Positions 55,402 to 64,000 of a stretch of 64,000 bases of DNA are shown here, one piece after another. Source of the DNA: Blastobasis lacticolella (taxonomy: Eukaryota; Arthropoda; Insecta; Lepidoptera; Blastobasidae); NCBI GenBank assembly GCA_905147135.1, contig LR990054.1:14297001-14361000 (forward strand). The letters run 5' to 3'. The translations under genes were made by a program, and so were the position numbers. The number at the start of each line of letters is the position of its first letter. Within the stretch, counting starts at the first letter, position 1. The notes beneath the pieces are model-generated. The model ran no database searches. It worked only from the letters and a program-made list of their open reading frames with translations, and was not told the DNA's origin.

Positions 55402-58400
55402 CAAAAGGCATCGCCAATAGCTACAAATATTGAATGTTTTTTTATATTACTTCTAAGAGTTTAGGCATCCATTGATCCTTGCATCGGATTGATCAATGTA
55501 CAACACAAACACAATTCTACCTATTCGCGATTCTACACAATATAGATTCCGCACAACTGACATTCAACACATTATTTATGTTCAAGAGAAAAAAAGTATA
55601 GGTACAACTACAGATTACCATAACAGCCCCATAACAATCCACTGCAGGACTTAGGAGCTCTCCCAGGAAAGAGACGGTTAGTGCCATAATCTCCACGCTT
55701 GGCATGCGGGTCGGAGCTCGCAGTATTATAAATTTAACAATGGAAAACGCTGCTGCTCTTTTTCCAGAATACGGAGATTCTAGAAGTTTTGCATCGAAAA
55801 CATGAGTCGCCTTGTACGATATCTGCGAGTGTAAGAGGTTGGTGCAATTATACTCTACCGGACACCACACGGCTAGCTACAGATAACTTCGAAGTAAATT
55901 ACAAATACATGGTACAGATCAAGAAATCAAGTGCGTAAACCAGTAAAATAGGCCATTTCGAAAGACTATTTATAGAGAGACGTTCCCCGGATGACAGTTA
56001 ACCGTTAATTAAATTAATTAGCCTTTACATGTTTTCCTGCTACACAGTGTCACGTCACATCCACAGCCACTGCTTAAAATAGCTCACTGCTTGTTTCTAA
56101 ATATAAACATATTATACCTTCTACATCTAGATCCGTACCAGAAATTAAAATTCATCATTTCAACTTCTGCCCGGCCGGGAATCAAAACCGGAACCTCTGC
56201 GTTGCAGACTGGCGTATTAACCAACCACCCAGGTCATTACTGATAATATATAACAGTAAACGCTGCTAACGAAGGTTTGTATGTAAAACATTAGTTGCTT
56301 TTTACGACACCTATCAAATGGCCGAGGTTAGTGCTACATTCTACTCTGCCGGACACCACAGTTTACCCAACTTCTTTATCTATTTCCGCCACCAAGCTAC
56401 ATTGCTAGCTACAAAATTCCAGTTTTAAGGATAAGGTACCCAGCGCAATTTCAGGCTTGAATAATTTCCAAGGTATGTGTAAGAGGCAGCGTGGGTAGGC
56501 CACCCACAACGTGGACTGACGACCTAGTAAAGATCGCAGGTACCGGGTGGATGCGGAAGACACAGGACCGGCCTTTGTGAAGATCTCTGGGGAAGGCCTA
56601 TGCCCAGCAATGTACGTCTTTTGGCTGATGATATTTCATCTTAGTCCCAGAGTGACATGAGTTTTGCATTTTGGTTAGGTTCATGAGATCTAAGTGCATG
56701 AATTGTAGAAGCAGATGTTATGCGATAGTTACCACTTACCATCAGATGGGATATCTACTCGTTTATCACTGACGGGAATAAGAAAAACATTGATAATTTG
56801 GTCCCGGACGACCACTTTGGTGTCCACTTAGACGGGGTGGCCACTTTCTATCAGGGAGACTCTCCGTTCGTATACCGATTAAAATTGGTCCGTACACCCG
56901 CAACCGATCGCGAAATACGTAATAATTAAATTAAAACCAACAGAGCCGGACACAAAAAACATCGTTATCATTGTAAAACGTCGCCTGAAAAGAGTGTGGG
57001 TGTCGGAATTCCTATAATTATTTCCTATTGCGATACTGAGGCGCGATTTATTCGAGATCGATCTGCCTTTATATAAGATCACAATCTCTCTAAGAATTCC
57101 AATTACGAGGGAGCAAGGCGTGAGCGGAATATAGAACTGTTCCTACTTATGGCGAGAGTCGAGGAGTAAGATCCTTTGGAATGGGCTTATGTATACGAAT
57201 ATTATGCTATGAGTAGAGATATTGGAATAACTGGGGTAAAGAATTTGTGTCACATACATACTATTACAGGAATGTTATCAGACCAAACGTAGAGAACCTA
57301 TAAAACATGAATAAAGCCTTTGACATTAGAGTTCGTTAGTGTTTCCTCAGATTTAATCACACTACAGTAGCCAAGGTAATTTTGTTTATTGTGTTCTGTT
57401 TCAGATTTGATCCACATTGTAAATAACCTAACAGAGAAGTCGGTTAACCCACGACCAAGTTCACTTAAACTTAAATATTTTCTAAATTATAACACCATCA
57501 CCATCTCGATTAACTGGCTTTCAAACAAAGAAAACAGAATCCAAATTGGTCTATCCGTTTGGGAGCTCGAGCCACAGACACAGATACACACGTCAAAGCT
57601 CGAGTTATAGCTCCCCATTTTTTTGTCGGGAATTAAAAATATAATTTATAATTTATACAAATTCAGGTCAAGAGGACCCAAATTCGAAACGTGTGAAAAC
57701 AATATCTAATTAAGGACAAATCGAGAGAGATTTTCATGTCACATGTCAGCAAGTGAAACATTGTGTTCTGTACCTACTACTGCAAAAGGCGGTACGTAAT
57801 TTATTAACATGTACCTAACGCACCATTCGCCACACAACAATGTTTCCTCCTCCAGTTTATTGAATGAAAAAACTTCTAGCTCTAAGTACTGAGTTGCTAC
57901 TAGCATCCTTCACCGTAGTTTCATTACGAGAGGAAACTTCACCACTTGAAGTAACCAACTACGTCCAAGCTTCACTTAAAAGCGCTCTTATCTCTTCCAT
58001 TAGCCTTCTAGTAACACACTCTTTCCCACTAATATTTATTATTGGATTCCTTGGCAATAGAAGTGAAGAGCCTACTAAATCTCGGTCCTTATATTTATGA
58101 TGCGTACGTGCTAACAACCGCCCGTTATAGCACTTGCGAGTGCACTGCGGCTGCAAAAGAGTAATATAACATTTGAGACTTCGGTGGGTTCAGCATAATA
58201 TTGTATTGGATTTAAACTTGTAATCATAATCTTCTGAGCGTCTGCTATCGTCCGCTTTTCTGCTCATGATATTATAAACGAGAGAAGCATTTTAAGTATT
58301 AAAATAGGTATCGACCTTCTCGGAAGGACTATCGTAATGGCGTTTTCTGGAGGTACAACTATTATAAATCTTTAATATTATGTATCTTCGTTTGTATTGT

Positions 58401-58837
58401 GTATTCTTGATGGAAATCCATTGTATGATAGAATTAAGACACTTTTTTACACAAGTTCCACTATAATTAATATAAACTAAATATATTGCGATCAGGCAAT
58501 ATCAAAAGGCAAACTTGTGTACAAAATTGTTTTAATTCTATCATATTATAAATCGGTTTCTGGCTTCCAAAACCATTTTATTTTAAATTTGGAACCTTAT
58601 ACATTTTATATAAAAATCAAGCGTGTTGTGGATACCAGAGCATGTAGCCTTAAATCCTATAGATACCTATAACATACTAATGTGTCGAGTTAAGTATGTC
58701 ATCCCATAATGTGTATAATCACATTCATCCAAATTGCAAATTTTAATCCAAGAGACGAATGCGTCCTAAACAATTTCACCCACATAATATATTGTAGCAA
58801 TTATTGTTCCTGCTATAGAGCCTGCTTAGAAGTTGAC
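55402..58837 (+). repeat. Segmental duplication, copy B
   Basis: Direct copy of 50857-54171. It carries an extra ~107 bp near its left end (about 55470-55590). The offset from copy A changes from 4545 to 4652, 4659 and 4666, marking a few indels, then stays at 4666 through the identical right part (57833-58837). Confidence 0.92.
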
Positions 58838-59063
58838 AGCATTGGAGTTATTTTCTTAGGATCATCATATTTAAAAGGGTTAGAAAGGAGACTGGGTAAG
58901 TTTGTAGGAGAAGTGGACTAGTATGGCCAAATAACAACATCGGTATAGTATTTACATTTAGCACCCTCAAATACATCCTTGTAGAGAAGGGCGTCAAAAT
59001 CTACCGGCAATTCTTAAAAAAAACATATTTACTTCGCATATTTTGTATGGGTAGTGCCCTTTA

Positions 59064-59455
59064 CTATGAACCGATGGCGTTATCGTTATAGAATATGGGT
59101 TGAACACCTTGAACTTTATTCTTATACTGCATGATATCAATATCGGACCCGGCAGTTTTGAGAAAAATGCATGTGTTTTGCACAGTTGTATTACAAGTGA
59201 TGTATTCTTTGAACCAGCAGCAACATGGTGACAGAGTATAGGTTAAGCACCTTTAGCTATGTTCTTATGCTACACGACAACAAAGTCGGTCCCGGCAGTT
59301 TTGAGAAAAATGCATATCTTTCGCACAGTTGTATGACAAGTGCGGTATTCTTTGAACCAGCAGCGACTTAGTTACGGAGTATGGGTTGAGTATCTTCAGC
59401 TATGTTCTTATGCCGCACGACATCAAAATCGGTTCCGGCATTTTCGAGAAAAAGC
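59064..59455. repeat. Tandem repeat, about 143-bp unit, three copies
   Basis: Units begin near tatgaacc (59064), tttgaaccagcagcaac (59208) and tttgaaccagcagcgac (59351). Each holds a gttcttatgc-type phrase, a cggcagttttgagaaaaatg phrase and, in the first two, cgcacagttgtatgacaag. The third unit is incomplete. Confidence 0.85.
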
Positions 59456-59529
59456 AGAAGCAGAAAGCTGCTGGTTCATAGACCACTTTTACACAGTCTC
59501 CTTTATTACTTTATAATCAAATAGACACG

Positions 59530-59735
59530 TCGGAAAACCACCTCCGATGAATGGTTAACCGATTTTATTGAAGAAAAGCTATATATGAACCGTCTTGAAT
59601 TATACTGGCTTTCAAATAGATAGAACCGAATCGAAAATAGCCCAGCCTTTCAGGGGCTACAATGCCATAGACAGACAGATAATATTTCAAACTCCCCTCT
59701 TTGTGAAGCGCGGGTTAATAGTAATAAAAAAAAAT
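59530..59735 (+). repeat. Short repeat of the 'ggtccatccgtt' family
   Basis: Reads cctccgatgaatggttaacc, actggctttcaaatagatag, gccatagacagacagata and ctcccctctttgtgaagcgc, ending in an A run. Confidence 0.65.
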
Positions 59736-59746
59736 TAATAAAAATC

Positions 59747-60372
59747 TTTATCTACACTCATAGCGTAATGTTCCAATTTCATATTCGAAAACAGTTTAAA
59801 GGAAACACTTTTTTCACGCCATAAAAAATTACTTTTCGATAGGACAGCACAGTTTTCCCATACTATTTTCATTTCAGCTGTGTCGTAAAATAACTTTTTA
59901 ATCATTATGCAACACTTATATTTTTTAATTTTTTGTCGGGCGCCGGGACACGGCGTAATGTAGGCTGAATACTTAGATGTCTTTAACAAAATTTAAATTT
60001 AAATGTTTATATTCTGTGTAATTATTTTCCCGCTAAACAGAATATTTCTTGTAATTATTGTAATTTGTGTTTGTGATTGTTTTTTCTTATATTAAGCAAA
60101 TATATAAATATAAATGTGAAAGTAGAAAAGTTAATTTTCCTAATTTAAATTTTTTTTAATTTTAAGTTAAATTTTAAATTTTTTTTAAAATAAACGTATT
60201 GCATCATGATTAAAAAGTTATTTTACGATACAGCTGTAATGAAAATAGTATGGGAAATGCTGTATCGAAAAGTAATTTTTTAAAATTTTATAGTCTGGCG
60301 TTAAAAAAGTGTACCCTTAAACGACTGTTTTCGAATATGTAATTGGAACATTACGCTATGAGTGTAGATAAA
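59747..60372. mobile_element. Long-inverted-repeat foldback element, copy 3 (best preserved ends)
   Basis: The left end tttatctacactcatagcgt (59747 on) and the right end acgctatgagtgtagataaa (to 60372) are inverse copies. The match goes inward for roughly 160-175 bases with indels (left about 59747-59910, right about 60200-60372), through cgaaaacagt, ttacttttcgata, cccatacta and acagctgt. The central 290 bases are AT-rich. No ORF. Confidence 0.8.
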
Positions 60373-60394
60373 CTAATATTATGATTCAGAATTT

Positions 60395-60925
60395 TCCATA
60401 CTATGTATTCATTACAACTGTAAATAACGTTTTAATTATTATGCAACACTTTTACTTTTTTAATTTTTTGTCATGCGCCCAGGCGCGGCGAACAAGGCTA
60501 AATACCTAAATATGCCATTATCAGATACAAAATTTAAATTCAAATTTCAAACTTTCCTTTATGTTTCCTGTTTTTGTGATTCTGTGGGAATTATTTTCCC
60601 GCTAAACAGCGTATTTTTTCTAATTGTTGTAATTTGTTTGTGTGAATGTTTTTTTTAAAGAAGAAGCAAATAAATACATAAATGTAAAAGAAGTGAATTT
60701 CCTGCCGCTTGATATCCTCGACGCGTAGGTACAAGTAAAATGACTCGCAGCAAAGTTGAGAAAATTAGAGGTACGAAATCTTAATATGAAAATATGAGTG
60801 TAGCTAAAACAGTGTCTGCAACTGCATATAATTAGGTATTAAAAAACTCCTGTCAAACCATCATGTGTCGTGTCATGTTTTAATACCCTCTTTTATGTGC
60901 GAATTGCATAAACTACTATTATTTC
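60395..60925 (+). mobile_element. Long-inverted-repeat foldback element, copy 4
   Basis: Starts inside the left inverted repeat (ttaattattatgcaacactt) and continues with attttcccgctaaacag, cgcttgatatcc, aaaatatgagtgtagcta and the terminal hairpin (gcaactgcatataattaggt to aataccctcttttatgtg). It lies in tandem with copy 3. Confidence 0.68.
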
Positions 60926-60929
60926 CACA

Positions 60930-63900
60930 AGTATCACAATGACAGTACAGTTATCTGTAGGCTCTGCACTAAGACAATATCTTGTATCGCAGAGGCCTGA
61001 TGTTTCAAGAAACCAACGTTACAAGTATTGTTAACCGCGGTTCGAACACCGTGGTAAATAATAGAAATTAAGATATAGTAAAGTATATTACAGTGGACTG
61101 TTATGGGCTGTGATGATGAAAGTATATTACTTACAAAGTGTATGAGCTACGTCCTAATGGCTAGCAGTCTACTCTCTTACTCCTGTTTCGTAATTACAGT
61201 TGTTTGGTGGTAGCCTGAAATTAATATTTTTGATGTTAAACTTACCACCTAACGGATAGTGATCACCGCCGCCTATTGACAGCAACACAGCAACAACGGC
61301 GTCAGCAATACGTTGTCCACTTCTGATGAAAGCATACCTCATGAATGATCCCTCATGTTATAGTGCAAAAGAAACTCTTCGGTTAGGGGCGCATTCCACT
61401 TTCAAATAATATGAGCGGGAAACGTTATTTCCGACCGTCGTGGTATGGACTTCAACTGTGGTTGAATACCCAGACCGCGGCGTGCGATGCGTTGGCAGAA
61501 TTTGTGCTATAGGCATCGGATCAATAAGCTAGGTACTCAGAACATAATTGTTCAAAATATTTAAAAAATAGAGCAGACATTGATGAACATTCTAAGTAGC
61601 GCTTAAGCCGTTCTAACTGACAACGTAAGAAACAAGCTATAGCTATTCAACGAGGCAAGATAAGTACTTTACGAGTAGAAAAGCCAGTAAATTTACAATA
61701 GATTAAAATTTTATGAAATTTGAAGGAGAGTATTAGTCTAATAGCTATAGGTATGAACAACGACCGAAGTGGAGGTTCTAAAGGTTCTAATAAAATGCAA
61801 ATCAGGACTTCAGTCCCAAAGATCTTGATTGTTTTCAGCACCTGCAGAAGGTCTGAATTAATTGTTTTAGAAGTCCTTTATCGTAATGAAAGTTGAACTA
61901 GAAGCATAAGTTCAGTTTTGAAAGTCATTGTTTCAATTATAGCTAAGATGAAGGTCAGTAAAATTGTGAATTAAATCTTTCAGGCACATTCACGCCAGTA
62001 TAATAGAGGATTTTCAGTGTCTTCAGATTTTCATTTTTCATGCTGCACGGCTAGCACAAATGTTACGCGCGGGACAAGGGAGAACAGGCGCTTCTTAGAT
62101 AGTTACTACTTTCTCTTTTATTTTAATATTGAGAGAAGGATACGTCAGCGACGGACGAGCTGACAGCGCACCTGATGAAAAGCAGTAACTGATACCCAAA
62201 AATACATTGTACTGGCTACTTCTAAAAAACATGTAAAGAAAATGGCTGTTTATTATACAAAATAAAACCCTTCAAAATGTTCATCTCATTTATTCACGTA
62301 TTCAAGAGAAATATAAACAACAGTTGTTCATAACACCTTATTCGTAAAATACTGATAGTAAAATTATAAAACCTAAGAATTAGTAAAATAATAAAACAAA
62401 TCTATATGTCGGTAACACGAATCTTACCAATAAATCGACATAAACATTTACCTATGAAATAGATTCAAATAAAAATTTGCGAATATATTAACCTGAAAGA
62501 CACGATTTAATATTTACAATTAGGCCATCTAAATTGTAAGAAATACTATTATCTCCAAATGTTAGATGTCTATTACCTAATAATTATAAGGTGACTATTA
62601 ATAATTACTATTTACGCTTAAAATATTCTATGACTCATATGTTCTATTCCGACACATGGAAAAGAAAATAGAATATTATATTATATACAATTACATTTTG
62701 TTATTATCAAGCATAATTGTACACTGCTCTATATATAGTTGTAAAGAAATCCATGTTAAAAGTTATCATTTTATAGTACATGGTCCTATTATATAGGTAT
62801 GCATACTTATTTATGCTGCCAGATATTTCAAAGAAATTCTCTTCCTACCAGCATTTATTAAATATCAGTCGTTGACATAATCTTTAGCTAAAATAAAAGT
62901 ATGCAAGTGCTTTATTAACCTCAAAAATCACTTTTCTTCCTCAAGTAATAAGTCCAATCCGTCTTATTTTTTAAACAACGTCAAGTCATTTTAAGCTGTG
63001 TAGCGTTTCATTAAATCTTTAACAAAGCTGGATACAATTCACATAATATACTTGAGGCTTGTATGATGTTATTCTCAGATCAAATAAGATCTTATGTATG
63101 CATAAATTGATCCGCTAATAGACTGACTTGTGGCCAAAAATGGAACATCTCAATCTTCGTATTGCAAGCATGTTTTCATTGTGACCGAAATATTATCAGC
63201 ATTTTAAAACTAAATAATTGTTACAGGCAAAGGTCTCTACTCGAATCAGTCGCTCATTTAGTGTCAGCGAGGGCTCAAGTACAGATCTCCATGGTATATC
63301 GTTTTAGTTAGGGAATAGGCCATGTTAAGAAGGGTTTTACGGTAGATATACATACAATTTATCCCACTGTGGAACATCCACGATGACCATGTAACATTTC
63401 TATATCGGCTGTTGAAATCGCTGAATAAACCACTGTCGTTCCGGGCCAACTGGTTATGTGTTCACTGTGACGTAAGGGGCAGATACACCGGTCACTTGGC
63501 TGGAGCACTGTTTTTGCGCCTCACCCGCTCTTGGCACCAACACCAATTGTTCCAGGTCGCCCTGTCGCCAAAACAATTCAATTTCATAAAATTGTTCAAG
63601 GTATTAGTCTATTTGGATCGGCATATTCGTTGGCTGCGGGATGGGTACGTACTGGGTAATAATAGGTATATATTTTACGGGTTTTTATCGCGTAGGTACC
63701 TTGGGTAACGAGCCTGATATTAGCCGTAAAATATATTATGAAATGTCTAATAATGACCGCAATATTTTACAACATTGCACAATTAGGATGTCAGTGTTGA
63801 TAAAAGAAGACGAATCTTAAAAATAATTTCGATTCAGATCGTTGATATTTATTTTTAACTCCATTTGTATTTGTATTATTAAACATATTTTGATCGTTAT

Positions 63901-64000
63901 TAATAACAATAAAAGATGATGATGATGATCTTGTAAGTTCCTACACTACATTCCTAAAGTGAAAGCTACGCATAATAGGACACAAAAACACAGAAATGTT
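60930..64000. other. No gene recognised; AT-rich
   Basis: A degenerate reverse LINE tail (about 61240-61340, ggatagtgatcaccgccgcc) is present. A GC-richer open stretch at 63412-63708 (plus, 98 codons) contains a possible donor ttcaag|gtatta at 63600, but no known domain. A (gat)n run is at 63915-63929. The rest shows nothing. Confidence 0.45.

Overview
The window looks like euchromatic DNA from a moth or butterfly (Lepidoptera). It is AT-rich and crowded with the decayed repeats typical of that order: RTE- and Jockey/CR1-like LINE fragments, Helitron copies ending in CTAG, tRNA-derived SINEs, several inverted-repeat DNA elements, a Ty3/gypsy remnant and a miniature LTR element. There are no bacterial-type operons, CRISPR arrays, rRNA genes or stand-alone tRNA genes. 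All family names come from motifs and remembered family features; no database search was possible.

One host gene can be reconstructed with confidence. It is a six-exon, minus-strand gene for a papain-family, cathepsin L-like cysteine protease (715-10443). All splice junctions are in phase and the spliced product is 333 residues: signal peptide, I29 propeptide with a full ERFNIN motif, then the peptidase domain. The catalytic Cys, the oxyanion Gln and the His are present, but the usual Lys-Asn-Ser-Trp-Gly block reads Lys-Phe-Ser-Gly-Gly, so the catalytic Asn is missing. The introns hold transposons, including a 4 kb element in intron 3 with a broken ORF of a family I cannot name.

From 10.4 to 29 kb the sequence is intergenic or deep intronic. 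It holds a 43-bp perfect palindrome, a 5'-truncated RTE element with endonuclease and reverse transcriptase domains (11.8-14.3 kb), an inverted pair of ~400-bp elements (15.1 and 18.9 kb), a degraded LINE (15.8-17.3 kb) and short repeats. From 29 to 38 kb come Ty3/gypsy remains, a possible LTR, an LTR element of 871 bp with identical LTRs and a tRNA-Trp primer site, and Helitrons. From 39 to 47 kb lie a foldback element, hairpins and a region bracketed by matching GC-rich inverted ends. From 48.6 to 49.8 kb is another LINE.

From 50.86 to 58.84 kb a segment of about 3.3 kb occurs twice in direct orientation, separated by 1.2 kb, with identical tracts alternating with diverged ones. The last 5 kb hold a ~143-bp tandem repeat, two further foldback-family copies and AT-rich sequence with no recognisable gene. 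Apart from the protease, every recognised coding stretch belongs to a mobile element and most are broken.
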